Shown one piece after another: positions 1 to 8,468 of a stretch of DNA of 64,000 nt (positions are counted from its first letter, which is position 1; each line of letters opens with the position of its first letter). The DNA is taken from NCBI GenBank assembly GCA_963777095.1, contig CAVZOY010000006.1:930001-994000 (forward strand), written 5' to 3'. Source of the stretch: CAVZOY01 sp963777095. GTDB taxonomy: Bacteria > Actinomycetota > Actinomycetes > Mycobacteriales > Geodermatophilaceae. A model generated the notes under the pieces. It searched no databases. It was not told the origin of the DNA and worked only from the letters and a program-made list of their open reading frames with translations. Both the position numbers and the translations under genes were made by a program.

Positions 1-24
1 GTCGTGGTCCTGCCCGAGAAGTGA
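1..24 (+). CDS. 3' end of an upstream gene, probably khpB/jag (partial)
   Basis: The first 24 bases read in frame as VVVLPEK followed by TGA. The stop overlaps the GTG start of rsmG in a GTGA arrangement, which suggests translational coupling. In actinobacteria the gene before rsmG near the origin is normally khpB/jag, an R3H/KH RNA-binding protein next to yidC. Only seven codons are visible, so the identity rests on gene order and the basic-hydrophobic tail alone. Confidence 0.4.
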   Translation, partial: VVVLPEK

Positions 25-716
25 GCGACGGGGTACCGCCGGTTCCCGGCGACCCGACGGCTCACGGGGTCCCGCCCGCGCCCGGGGTCGCGGCCTCGGT
101 CTTCGGCGACGCGCTGCCGGCCGCCGAGCGCTACGTCGCCCGGCTGGCCACCGACGGGGTGACCCGCGGCCTGATCGGTCCGCGCGAGGTCGGCCGGCTG
201 TGGGAGCGGCACGTGCTCAACAGCGCGGCGGTCGCCGAGGCGGTGCCCGACGGTGCCCGGGTCGTCGACGTGGGCAGCGGCGCCGGCCTCCCGGGCATCC
301 CGCTCGGCCTCGCCCGTCCCGACCTGTCGATCACCCTCGTCGAGCCGATGGCGCGGCGGGTGGAGTTCCTGACCGAGGTCGTGGCCGACCTCGAGGAGCT
401 GCTGGGCGCCCGTCGCTGGACGGTCGTCCGCGGCCGCGCCGAGGAGCGCTCGGTCGTCGCTGCCGTCGGACAGGTCGACGTGGTCACCGCCCGGGCCGTG
501 GCGCCGCTCCCCCGGCTCGCCGCCTGGTGCCGCGGCCTGCTGCGCCCGGGCGCCCGGCTGGTGGCGCTGGTGGGCGCGACCGCGGTCGCCGACCTGCCGT
601 CCGTGCTCGGCGAACTCCGCGCGGCCGGCATGACGGACGTCGAACCACGGGCCGTCGGTGCCGGACTGGGAGACGCTGCCACTACCGTGGTGGTCATGAC
701 GCGTGGACCGCGCTGA
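21..716 (+). CDS. rsmG: 16S rRNA (guanine-527-N7)-methyltransferase RsmG
   Basis: RsmG (GidB) methylates N7 of G527 in the 530 loop of 16S rRNA, using SAM, in the cytoplasm. The 231-residue product has a low-complexity Pro/Gly N-terminus, then the SAM-binding glycine loop VVDVGSGAGLPGIPLG near residue 75 and an acidic motif ending the next strand (LVEPMARR). Length is typical for the family. The GTG at 21 overlaps the preceding stop; an internal start closer to the conserved region cannot be excluded. It is followed by parS sites and parAB, the usual origin-proximal order. In other bacteria loss of RsmG gives low-level streptomycin resistance (family knowledge). Confidence 0.95.
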   Translation: MSDGVPPVPGDPTAHGVPPAPGVAASVFGDALPAAERYVARLATDGVTRGLIGPREVGRLWERHVLNSAAVAEAVPDGARVVDVGSGAGLPGIPLGLARPDLSITLVEPMARRVEFLTEVVADLEELLGARRWTVVRGRAEERSVVAAVGQVDVVTARAVAPLPRLAAWCRGLLRPGARLVALVGATAVADLPSVLGELRAAGMTDVEPRAVGAGLGDAATTVVVMTRGPR

Positions 717-737
717 CCCGGGGAGACCGGAGCGCGC

Positions 738-751
738 GTTCCACGTGGAAC
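738..751. promoter_or_regulatory. parS site (perfect 14-bp palindrome)
   Basis: GTTCCACGTGGAAC is a perfect palindrome two bases away from the actinobacterial parS core GTTTCACGTGAAAC, keeping the central CACGTG. It lies between rsmG and parA. The same 14-mer recurs at 15705, 43596 and 55362. Confidence 0.85.
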
Positions 752-771
752 GAGGTACAGGCATCCGATCC

Positions 772-785
772 GTTCCACGTGAAAC
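772..785. promoter_or_regulatory. parS site (near-consensus)
   Basis: GTTCCACGTGAAAC differs from canonical parS by one base and sits 20 bp after the first site, directly upstream of the parA ribosome binding site (AGGAAGG at 793-799). ParB bound here would be placed to nucleate the partition complex and perhaps to repress parAB. Confidence 0.88.
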
Positions 786-806
786 GGGTCGACAGGAAGG
801 ACCGCG

Positions 807-1862
807 ATGACCGACCCGGGCGAGCGGCTGCGCAGCAGCCTCGCCGCCGACAGCGCGGTTTCCGGAGCGTCTCCCGCGGAGTTCGACAGCCCCATCGCCA
901 TGGAGGCGCTGCGGGCGACCCGGGTGCTGCACGCCGCCGACCAGGAGCCGTTCCCGGCACCGGGGCGGATCCGCGTCATCACCGTGGCGAACCAGAAGGG
1001 CGGCGTCGGCAAGACGACGTCGACGGTGAACCTGGGCGTCGGGCTCGCGCTCTACGGACTGCGGACGCTGGTCATCGACCTCGATCCGCAGGGCAACGCG
1101 AGCACGGCGCTGGGCGTCGAGCACACCGTCGGGACGCCGTCGATCTACGACGCCCTGGTGGGCGAGAGCTCGCTGGCCGACGTCGTCCACCCGACGACCG
1201 CGAGCCCGCTGCTGACCTGCGTGCCCGCGACGATCGACCTGGCCGGCGCCGAGATCGAGCTCGTCTCGGTCGTCGCCCGCGAGCACCGGCTGCGCCGGGC
1301 CATCGAGAGCTACATCGCCGCCCTGCCGGCGGAGCGCCGTCCGCACTACGTGCTGATCGACTGCCCGCCGTCGCTCGGGCTGCTGACCCTCAACGCGCTG
1401 GTGGCGGGGGACGAGGTGCTCATCCCCATCCAGTGCGAGTACTACGCGCTGGAGGGCCTGGGACAGCTGCTCAACAACATCGACCTGGTTCGCCAGCACC
1501 TCAACCCGGGCATCGCCGTCCGGACGATCCTGCTGACCATGTACGACGGGCGGACCAAGCTCGCCGACCAGGTCGCCGAGGAGGTCCGCCGGCACTTCGG
1601 CGAGCTGGTGCTGCGCGCGGTCATCCCGCGCAACGTGCGGGTGTCCGAGGCTCCGGGCTACGGGCAGTCGGTGCTGACCTACGACCCGGGCTCGCGGGGG
1701 TCCACGAGCTACGTGGAGGCGGCTCGGGAGCTCGCCGAGCGCGGCGCGACCATGACCCCGCTGTCGGTCGACCGGCCGCCGGGCGTTCCGCCGGCTCCCC
1801 CGGTCGCCGCCATGACCTTCGGAGGCACCGCCTCCGTCGACCCGTCGCGGCGGTCGCAGTGA
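807..1862 (+). CDS. parA: Chromosome partitioning ATPase ParA (Soj family)
   Basis: ParA is a Walker-type ATPase that binds DNA nonspecifically as an ATP dimer and moves ParB-parS complexes during origin segregation. The 351-residue product has an N-terminal extension of about 55 residues, then the deviant Walker A motif QKGGVGKTT near residue 65, switch I DLDPQGN, and Walker B/switch II VLIDCPPSLG. The ATG at 807 is preceded by AGGAAGG. A Pro-rich tail follows the ATPase fold. It lies 55 bp before parB on the same strand and downstream of two parS sites, so parAB is probably one operon. Confidence 0.95.
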   Translation: MTDPGERLRSSLAADSAVSGASPAEFDSPIAMEALRATRVLHAADQEPFPAPGRIRVITVANQKGGVGKTTSTVNLGVGLALYGLRTLVIDLDPQGNASTALGVEHTVGTPSIYDALVGESSLADVVHPTTASPLLTCVPATIDLAGAEIELVSVVAREHRLRRAIESYIAALPAERRPHYVLIDCPPSLGLLTLNALVAGDEVLIPIQCEYYALEGLGQLLNNIDLVRQHLNPGIAVRTILLTMYDGRTKLADQVAEEVRRHFGELVLRAVIPRNVRVSEAPGYGQSVLTYDPGSRGSTSYVEAARELAERGATMTPLSVDRPPGVPPAPPVAAMTFGGTASVDPSRRSQ

Positions 1863-1917
1863 CCGGCCGCGCAGGCGCCCGGCGAACGCCCGGCACCCGC
1901 AGGCTCGAGGAGGCGCA

Positions 1918-2963
1918 GTGACCCCGCGTGGTGGGCTCGGCCGCGGACTGGCGGCCCTCATCCCGACCGCTCCCCCGGTCCCGGAGCCCGCGCCCGTCGC
2001 GGCGCAGCCCGTTCCCGCGGAGGAGCCGGCCGACCGGAGCACCCGTGAGGACGGCGCGGCGGCCACGCCCGCGTCGTCCCCGGTCGCTCTGGTGCCGCCG
2101 GTGGCCGAGCCGACCGCTCCGGCCGCCGGGGACGCCCTGGGCGTGCCCGGGCGCCCGGCTGCTGCGAGGTGGCCGTCGGCGACGTCGTCCCCAACCCGAA
2201 GCAGCCGCGCCAGGTCTTCGACGACGAGTCGCACGACGAGCTCACCCACTCGGTGCGCGAGTTCGGCCTGCTGCAGCCGGTCGTCGTGCGCGAGAAGCCC
2301 GATGGCGGCTACGAGCTCATCATGGGCGAGCGCCGGCTCCGCGCCGCCCGTGCGGCCGGGCTGGAGACCGTGCCGGCCATCGTCCGCGACACCACCGACG
2401 ACGCCCTGCTGCGCGACGCGCTGCTGGAGAACATCCACCGGGTCCAGCTGAACCCGCTCGAGGAGGCCGCCGCCTACCAGCAGCTGCTGGAGGAGTTCGG
2501 CGCCACCCACGAGGAGCTCGCCGCCAAGATCGGGCGCAGCCGCTCGCAGGTCACCAACACGATCCGGCTGATGAAGCTGCCGGTGAAGGTGCAGACCCGC
2601 GTCGCCGCCGGCGTCATCTCCGCCGGGCACGCCCGCGCGCTGCTCGGGCTGTCGGACGCCGAGGCGCAGGACGCGCTGGCCACCCGCATCGTCGCCGAGG
2701 GCCTGTCGGTGCGCGCCACCGAGGAGGCGGTCGCCATGGCCGCCGCCGAGGAACCGACGACCAAGCGCCGGCCCCGCAGGTTCAGTGCGCCCGGGGTCGA
2801 GGATCTCGCCGGCCGGCTGTCCGACATGTTCGAGACGAACGTGAAGATCCAGATCGGCCGGGCCAAGGGGCGCATCGTCGTCGAGTTCGGCTCGGTCGAC
2901 GATCTGCAGCGCATCATCGGCCAGATGGCTCCGGAGATCACCGGACGGCATCCGCAGCCCTGA
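1918..2963 (+). CDS. parB: Chromosome partitioning protein ParB (frameshifted near 2150-2168)
   Basis: ParB is a CTP-dependent clamp that loads on parS and spreads along DNA. Frame one (from GTG 1918) gives the classical N-terminal ParA-contact motif GGLGRGLAALIP and a Pro/Ala linker. Coding then jumps by one base around 2150-2168 into the frame giving VVPNPKQPRQVFDDE, the CTPase motif GERRLRAARAAG, the LLENIHRVQLNPLEEAAAY motif, and the helix-turn-helix KIGRSRSQVTNTIRLMKLP. The C-terminus includes the dimerisation region. Neither half would function alone, and a partition gene this close to oriC is unlikely to be dead, so a missing base in a GGGCGCCCGG-type string is the best explanation. 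RBS GAGGAGG precedes the GTG. Confidence 0.9.
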
Positions 2964-3092
2964 CTCCGAGGCGCGTCAGTCGTTACGTCACAGACGAAAG
3001 ATGAGATCAGCCTGGCTGATCATCAGGCAACGTGCTCACCGTCGATCGTGAGCTACGTCGCCCGGAGGTGAGCCAGGACGCGGCTGCGTCTG
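2964..3092. other. Convergent intergenic region with two small hairpins
   Basis: Between the converging ends of parB and ddl there is an 8-bp inverted repeat with a 1-base centre (GATCAGCC/GGCTGATC, 3005-3021) and a second stem GCTCAC/GTGAGC (3034-3039 and 3048-3053). Neither has a U-run. They may act as weak bidirectional termination structures. Confidence 0.35.
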
Positions 3093-4088
3093 TCAGCGAC
3101 CGGCGCGGCGGGTGAGCAGCCGGCCGAGGACGTCGCCGAGCTCGTACCCGGCCGCCTCGACCGCCATGGGGAACATCGACGTCTCGGTCATGCCGGGGGA
3201 GACGTTCGTCTCGAGGAAGTGCACCTCGCCGTCCGGGCTGACGATCGCGTCGGTGCGCGACAGGTCGGCGAGGCCGAGCTCGCCGTGCACCTGCACGGCC
3301 AGGGCGGCGGCGCGGGCGGCGACGTCGTCGGCGATGCGGGCGGGCGCGTGGTACTCGGTCAGCCCGGGTGTGTACCGGGCGGTGTAATCGAAGACGCCGG
3401 ACTGCGGCGCGATCTCCACGGCCGGCAGCGCGGTCGGCCCGTCGCCGAGGTCGATCACCGACAGCGCCAGCTCGACCCCGTCGACGAACCGCTCCACCAT
3501 GACCGTCTCGCCGTAGGCGAAGCAGCTGACCATCGCGGCGGGCAGGTCCTCGACGCGGGCCACCTTCTGGACGCCGAGCGCCGAGCCGCCGGACGCCGGC
3601 TTGACCATCAGGGGCAGTCCGAGCCGGGCGACGATGAGGTCGAGGACGGCACCCGCACCGAGCTCGCGGAACGTGCTGTGCGGCAGGGCGACCCAGTCCG
3701 GCGTCGCCACCCCGGCGGAGCGGACGACGGACTTGGCGGCGGGCTTGTCCCAGGCCACGCGGCAGGCGGCGGCCGGCGAGCCGACGTAGGGCACCCCGGC
3801 CAGGTCCAGGACCGCGCGCAGGGCGCCGTCCTCCCCCGTCGCCCCGTGCAGGGCGATGAAGACCGCGTCCGCGGGCACCGCGGCGAGCCCCGGCAGCAGA
3901 TCGGCGTCGGCGTCGCGCACCTCGGCGTCGAGTCCGGCGCGGGTCAGTTCCTCGACCACGCGGGTGCCCGACGACAGGCTCACCTCCCGCTCGAAGGCCA
4001 GGCCGCCGGACAGGACGACGGTGCGCAGCGGCTGCGCGTCGTCGTCCGAACGGTCGACCGTCTCGGGTGCGGCTGCGGGCTCGCTCAT
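3093..4088 (-). CDS. ddl: D-alanine--D-alanine ligase
   Basis: An ATP-grasp ligase that joins two D-alanines for the peptidoglycan stem. The 331-residue product shows the family signatures: VVLSGGLAFEREVSLSSG at the N-terminus, ALHGATGEDGALRAVLDLAG, VKPASGGSALGVQKV (ATP-grasp lysine loop) and the C-terminal EVHFLETNVSPGMTETS metal/ATP motif. It is somewhat short for the family. Its ATG (4088) overlaps the stop of the upstream aminotransferase (ATGA), so the two are probably translated together. It could be a second Ddl paralogue with another copy near the mur genes, which cannot be seen here. Confidence 0.85.
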   Translation of the reverse strand: MSEPAAAPETVDRSDDDAQPLRTVVLSGGLAFEREVSLSSGTRVVEELTRAGLDAEVRDADADLLPGLAAVPADAVFIALHGATGEDGALRAVLDLAGVPYVGSPAAACRVAWDKPAAKSVVRSAGVATPDWVALPHSTFRELGAGAVLDLIVARLGLPLMVKPASGGSALGVQKVARVEDLPAAMVSCFAYGETVMVERFVDGVELALSVIDLGDGPTALPAVEIAPQSGVFDYTARYTPGLTEYHAPARIADDVAARAAALAVQVHGELGLADLSRTDAIVSPDGEVHFLETNVSPGMTETSMFPMAVEAAGYELGDVLGRLLTRRAGR

Positions 4089-5516
4089 GCCGGGAAGTCC
4101 CCGATCCGCTCGATGCCGGTGGGGCGCACGGCCCGGAAGCTGCCGGTGTCCACCCCGCCGAAGGTGCTGTGCAGGTCGAGTTCGGCCTCGATGACGCGGG
4201 CGAGGCGGCGGACGCCCTCCCGGATCCGGTCCGGCTCGGGATAGCAGTAGGACAGCCGCATGTACTCGCGGCCGGCCCCGTCGGCGTAGAAGCCGATGCC
4301 CGGCACGTAGGCCACGTGCGCGTTCACCGCGCGGGGCTGCATGAGCTTGGCGTCCAGGCCGTGCGGCAGCTTCAGCCACACGTAGAAGCCGCCGTCCGGC
4401 CGGGTCCAGGTCGTGCCCGGCGGCATGAGGGCGTCGAGCGACTCCAGCGTGGCGTCGCGGCGCTCGCGGTAGAGCTCGGTGAACAGCTTGATCTGCTCCC
4501 GCCACGGCTGGGTGTCGAGGTAGCGGGCGACGGCGTACTGGGTCAGCGAGGGCGGGCAGAGCACCTGCGCCTCGGTGGCCAGCACGAGCTTCTCGCGGAC
4601 GGCGAGCGGCGCGAGCACCCAGCCGACCCGCAGGCCCGGGGAGAACGTCTTGGAGAACGAGCCGAGGTAGATGACCCGGTCGGACGTCGCGGGCCCGCAG
4701 CGCGCGCATCGGCTCGTGCTCGAAGCCGAGCAGGCCGTACGGGTTGTCCTCGATGACCAGCAGGTCCCAGCGGTCGGCGATCGCCATGATCGCCTCGCGC
4801 CGCGGCTCGGACAGCGTCACGCCGGCGGGGTTGTGGAAGTTCGGCACCGTGTAGAGGAACTTCACCCGGTCGCCGGCCGCGCGGCAGGCGGCCAGCGCCT
4901 CCTCCAGCGCCTCGGGGATCAGTCCGTCGTCGTCCATGGCGACGTGGCGGACCCGGGCCTCGGCGGCCTGGAAGACGCCGAGCGCCCCGACGTACGACGG
5001 CCCCTCGGCGAGGATGACGTCACCCGGGTCGCAGAAGACGCGGGTGACCAGGTCCAGGCCCTGCTGCGAGCCGACGGTGACGACGACCTCGCTCGGCGCG
5101 GCGTCGGTGATGCCCTCGAGCGCCATGACGTCGCAGATGCGCTCCCGCAGCCGCGGGTCGCCCTGGCCGGAGCCGTACTGCAGCGTCTGGGCGCCCATGC
5201 CGGAGACCAGGTCGCCGATCATCGAGCCCACCGCGTCGAGCGGCAGCGCGGTGACCGCGGGCATGCCGCCGGCCAGCGAGACGACCTCGGGACGGCTGAC
5301 GACCGAGAACAGCGCCCGGATCTCCGAGGTCTTCATCCCGTGGGTGCGGGCCGCGTACCGGTCGGCCAGCGGGTCCAGCCGCGGGTGCCGGGGCGCCGGG
5401 TGGGGCGCGTTGCGGGCCGCTGCTGCCGCGCCGTGGTGGGGATGCGCCGTGGTGGGGTGCGCGACGTGCGCGCCGCGCTCCCCGGGGGATCCGCTACCGG
5501 GCGGTGGAGTGGCCAC
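4085..5516 (-). CDS. PLP-dependent class I/II aminotransferase, MocR/LysN type (frameshifted near 4685)
   Basis: A fold-type I PLP enzyme of the 2-aminoadipate/aromatic aminotransferase group. The N-terminal half has RTHGMKTSEIRALFSVVSRP, the substrate-loop glycines VVSLAGGMPAV, and VIEDNPYGLLGFEHEPMR (Asp and Tyr PLP contacts). The frame breaks around 4680-4690 just before the PLP-lysine segment, which is legible in another frame as LGSFSKTFSPGLRVGW. The remainder (VLAPLAVREKLVLATEAQ onward) continues cleanly to the stop at 4085. One extra base accounts for the break. The GTG start at 5516 is the only plausible one upstream of the conserved region. Coupling to ddl suggests a role around amino acid or D-amino acid supply, but the substrate is unknown. 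Confidence 0.83.
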
Positions 5517-5589
5517 CCACAGGAGTGTAGGGAGCGGGTTTCTGTCGTGACGGGACCTGCCCGGGCGTGGCAGCAGCTTCCTGTCGGGG

Positions 5590-6756
5590 TCAGCCCTTGG
5601 CGGGCAGCACGAACGTCCCCGTGGGCGGGTCGGCTTCCGCAGGCAGGAACAGCCGCTGGACGGCGGCGAGCACCGCGTGGGCGACCGTTCCGCGCAGCCG
5701 GGCGTCGAGCAGCAGCAGCCGGTCGACCGGGTGGGACAGGTACCCGCAGTCCAGGCGGACGGCGGGCATCCGGGACATCCGCAGCAGGTCCCACACCTTG
5801 GCGTGCGAGCCGAGGTCGAGCATGCCGGTGCGGGCGACGACCTCGCGGCGCACCAGGTCCGCGAAGCGCTCCCCGACCGTGGACGAGACGCCTGAGCCGG
5901 TGCCGTAGTAGTAGCTGGCCACGCCGCGCGCGTGCTCGGAGTCGTGCGCCTCCATGTGCAGGGAGAGGAACAGGTCGGCGCGGGTGTCGTTGGCGAACGC
6001 CGTCCGCTCGGCGGCGGTGGGGCTCTGGTCGCGGCCGCGGGTGAGGTACACGGTGGCGCCGGCGGCGGTGAGCCGGCCCTCGATCCGCTGGGCGAGGTCG
6101 AGCACGAGGTCGGCCTCGGTCGTCTCACCGGCGGTGAAGCCCGTCTCGGCGCCGCCGTGCCCCGGGTCGACGACGATGACGCGGCCGATCAGGTGCGGGC
6201 CGCTCTCGACGAACGACGCGCTCTGCCGGAGCAGCTGGGGTCGGCCCCCGGTCACCTTGCGGCCGAGTTGGCGCAGCGCGCGCAGCGTGGCGGGGCCGCA
6301 GGTGCCGTCGGCGGTCAGCCCGTAGTCCCGCTGGAAGGCGCGCAGACCTACCTCGGTCTCGGAGCCGAGGATGCCGTCGGCCCGCCCGGCGTCGTAGCCG
6401 AGCTCGAGCAGGCGCTCCTGCAGGCTGGTGACGTCGTCGCCGCGCATGGGCCGGTCCGGGTCGTAGCGCAGCACCCGGTCCCCCAGCGACCAGCGCGCCT
6501 CCGACAGCGCGCGGTAGGTCTCGTCCCCGACCCGGCCGTCGACCGACAGGCCGCGCACCTGCTGGAAGTGGCGGACGGCCCGCTCGGTGGCCTCGTCGAA
6601 CTCGGCGGTCTCCAGGCCGTCGCCGTCCGGGCCGGCCGGCCGCGACGAGCCGTCGTCGGGCAGCAGGCCGAGGATGCGCAGCGAGATCTGCACATCGGCC
6701 ACGGCAGGGCCGCGGTCGCCGAGCCGGAGGGGCTGCATGCGGCTGTCGCTACCCAT
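5590..6756 (-). CDS. cwlM: CwlM-like peptidoglycan regulator (PG-binding plus amidase_3 domains)
   Basis: Two PG_binding_1 repeats (about residues 8-75 and 90-155: LRLGDRGPAVADVQISLRIL and LQERLLELGYDAGRADGILG) precede an amidase_3 domain (VVDPGHGGAETGF, then LFLSLHMEAHDSEHARGVAS). In mycobacteria CwlM is cytoplasmic, lacks wall-cleaving activity and activates MurA when phosphorylated. This protein also lacks a signal peptide, and the last catalytic motif reads VRLDCGYLSHP, with Asp where active amidases have Glu. A regulatory role is therefore inferred. Start: ATG 6756 with GGAG 7 bases upstream; a GTG lies one codon earlier. It lies between the aminotransferase and trxA on the same strand. 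Confidence 0.85.
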   Translation of the reverse strand: MGSDSRMQPLRLGDRGPAVADVQISLRILGLLPDDGSSRPAGPDGDGLETAEFDEATERAVRHFQQVRGLSVDGRVGDETYRALSEARWSLGDRVLRYDPDRPMRGDDVTSLQERLLELGYDAGRADGILGSETEVGLRAFQRDYGLTADGTCGPATLRALRQLGRKVTGGRPQLLRQSASFVESGPHLIGRVIVVDPGHGGAETGFTAGETTEADLVLDLAQRIEGRLTAAGATVYLTRGRDQSPTAAERTAFANDTRADLFLSLHMEAHDSEHARGVASYYYGTGSGVSSTVGERFADLVRREVVARTGMLDLGSHAKVWDLLRMSRMPAVRLDCGYLSHPVDRLLLLDARLRGTVAHAVLAAVQRLFLPAEADPPTGTFVLPAKG

Positions 6757-6758
6757 CA

Positions 6759-6821
6759 CAGCTCCGCTGGGGAACCGGAAGACATCGTTTACGCAATGCA
6801 GCTCCGCTGGGGAACCGGAAG
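6759..6821. repeat. Two 23-bp direct repeats, 40 bp apart, upstream of cwlM
   Basis: The 23-mer beginning CAGCTCCGCTGGGGAACCGG occurs at 6759-6781 and again identically at 6799-6821. The first copy abuts the cwlM start codon. The 17 bases between them (GACATCGTTTACGCAATG, starting at the last repeat base) are AT-richer. This could be a small duplication, or a duplicated regulator or leader element in the cwlM 5' region. Confidence 0.85.
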
Positions 6822-6913
6822 CGTTGCCCTCGTCACCATGGTGGGTCCGATTGTGGACTGCGCCGGCGCCATCAGCCCGCCGGGGGGTCCTGATCAGTCC
6901 TCTGGAACGGCGA

Positions 6914-6945
6914 GAGCCCCTCCGCCCGGAGGGACGGAGGGGCTC
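6914..6945 (-). terminator. Strong hairpin terminator downstream of trxA
   Basis: Perfect 11-bp arms GAGCCCCTCCG (6914-6924) and CGGAGGGGCTC (6935-6945) with a 10-base loop. It lies 26 bp beyond the trxA stop and has no U-run, as is common in high-GC actinobacteria. Confidence 0.75.
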
Positions 6946-6970
6946 AGGTCGCCCGGTCGGGCGGTGCGGC

Positions 6971-7297
6971 TCAGATGTAGTCGGAGAGGTCGCTCAGGAT
7001 GGCGCCCTTGGGCTTGGCGCCGATGATGCTCTTCACCGGCTTGCCGCCCTGGAAGACCGTCATGGTCGGGATCGACATGACCTGGTAGTCGCGGGCGATC
7101 TGCGGGTTCTCGTCGATGTTGAGCTTGGCGATCGTGAGCTTGTCGCCGTGCTCGGCGGCGATCTCCTCCAGCACCGGGGCGACCATCTTGCACGGTCCGC
7201 ACCACTCGGCCCAGAAGTCGACGAGGACGGGCTTGTCGCTGCCCAGGACGTCGTCGGCGAAGCTGGCGTCGGTGACCGTCACGGTGTTGCCTGCCAT
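6971..7297 (-). CDS. trxA: Thioredoxin
   Basis: A 108-residue cytoplasmic dithiol reductant recycled by TrxB. The active site FWAEWCGPCKM (CGPC) and the cis-proline segment VMSIPTMTVFQGG are intact. The start is the ATG at 7297 with GAGAGGAAG upstream. It follows trxB on the same strand with a gap of about 75 bp, the usual trxB-trxA order near the origin in actinobacteria. A strong terminator follows. Confidence 0.97.
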   Translation of the reverse strand: MAGNTVTVTDASFADDVLGSDKPVLVDFWAEWCGPCKMVAPVLEEIAAEHGDKLTIAKLNIDENPQIARDYQVMSIPTMTVFQGGKPVKSIIGAKPKGAILSDLSDYI

Positions 7298-7371
7298 GGA
7301 ATCTGTCTTCCTCTCGGTGGGAGTCGTGCTCGCTGGTGACAACCGGCGGAGCGAGCCCCGTTATGCCCGGG

Positions 7372-8400
7372 TCAGCGCTCGTCGAAGGTCTCGGCCAGCC
7401 AGCGCTCGGCGTCGATCGCGGCGGCCGCGCCGGTACCGGCCGAGGTGATCGCCTGGCGGTAGATGTGGTCGACGACGTCGCCGCAGGCGAACACGCCCTC
7501 GATGTTGGTGCGCGTGGTCGGGTGCTCCACCTGGATGTAGCCCGCGTCGTCCAGCTTGAGCTGGCCGGCGAACAGCTCGCTGCGCGGGTCGTGGCCGATG
7601 GCCACGAACAGCCCGCAGACGTCCAGCGTCTCGGTCTCGCCGGTGTCGACGTCGGTGAGCTCGACGCCGGAGACGGCGTTCTCGCCGTGCACCTCGGTGA
7701 CCTGCTTGCCGAGGGCCCAGCGGATCTTCTCGTTGTCCTGGGCGCGCTTCTGCATGATCTTCGACGCGCGCAGCTCGGGGCGGCGGTGGACGACGGTCAC
7801 GCTCTTGGCGAACCGGGTGAGGAAGGTCGCCTCCTCCATCGCCGAGTCGCCGCCGCCCACGACCACGATGTCCTGGTCGCGGAAGAAGAAGCCGTCACAG
7901 GTGGCACAGGCCGAGACGCCGCGGCCGAGCAGGCGGGCCTCGTTGTCCAGGCCCAGGTACCGGTACTTCGAGCCGGTGGCGACGATGACGGCGTGCGCGT
8001 GCAACACCTCGTCGCCGACCTTGACGACCTTGGGCTCGGCGGTGAGGTCGACCTCGGTCACGTCGTGCGGCCGCAGCTCGGCGCCGAAGCGCTCGGCCTG
8101 CGTACGCATGTCGTCCATCAGTTGCGGGCCCTGGATGCCCTCGGGGAACCCGGGGAAGTTCTCCACCTCGGTGGTGGTCATCAGCGCGCCGCCGAACTGC
8201 GATCCCTCGAACACCAGCGGGTGCAGGTTCGCGCGGGCGGCGTAGACGGCCGCGGTGTACCCGGCGGGGCCCGACCCGATGATGATCAGGTCACGGCACT
8301 CCGGGGTCTCGGCCGGCGGGACGGCCGGGTGGGCGGCGGTCTCCGGGGTGGTCACGGCCGGGCCCGGGGTGAGGTGCGCGGGCGTCGGGGAGTTCGTCAC
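7372..8400 (-). CDS. trxB: Thioredoxin-disulfide reductase
   Basis: An FAD/NADPH enzyme that reduces thioredoxin. Motifs in order: FAD-binding IIIGSGPAGYTAAVYAARAN, redox CATC within ACATCDGFFFRD, NADPH-binding VVGGGDSAMEEATFL, and the second FAD motif GVFACGDVVD. The product has about 35 poorly conserved residues before the FAD fold. The GTG at 8400 is used here; a GTG at 8355 would give a more usual N-terminus. In mycobacteria sigM lies between trxB and the murJ locus; here trxB is followed directly by the pseudokinase gene. Confidence 0.95.
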   Translation of the reverse strand: MTNSPTPAHLTPGPAVTTPETAAHPAVPPAETPECRDLIIIGSGPAGYTAAVYAARANLHPLVFEGSQFGGALMTTTEVENFPGFPEGIQGPQLMDDMRTQAERFGAELRPHDVTEVDLTAEPKVVKVGDEVLHAHAVIVATGSKYRYLGLDNEARLLGRGVSACATCDGFFFRDQDIVVVGGGDSAMEEATFLTRFAKSVTVVHRRPELRASKIMQKRAQDNEKIRWALGKQVTEVHGENAVSGVELTDVDTGETETLDVCGLFVAIGHDPRSELFAGQLKLDDAGYIQVEHPTTRTNIEGVFACGDVVDHIYRQAITSAGTGAAAAIDAERWLAETFDER

Positions 8401-8468
8401 GGGCGGCACAACGAGGATCGTAGGGGGGCCATTCCCCGGCGTCCCGCCGACGCCCCAGCCCCGACGAC

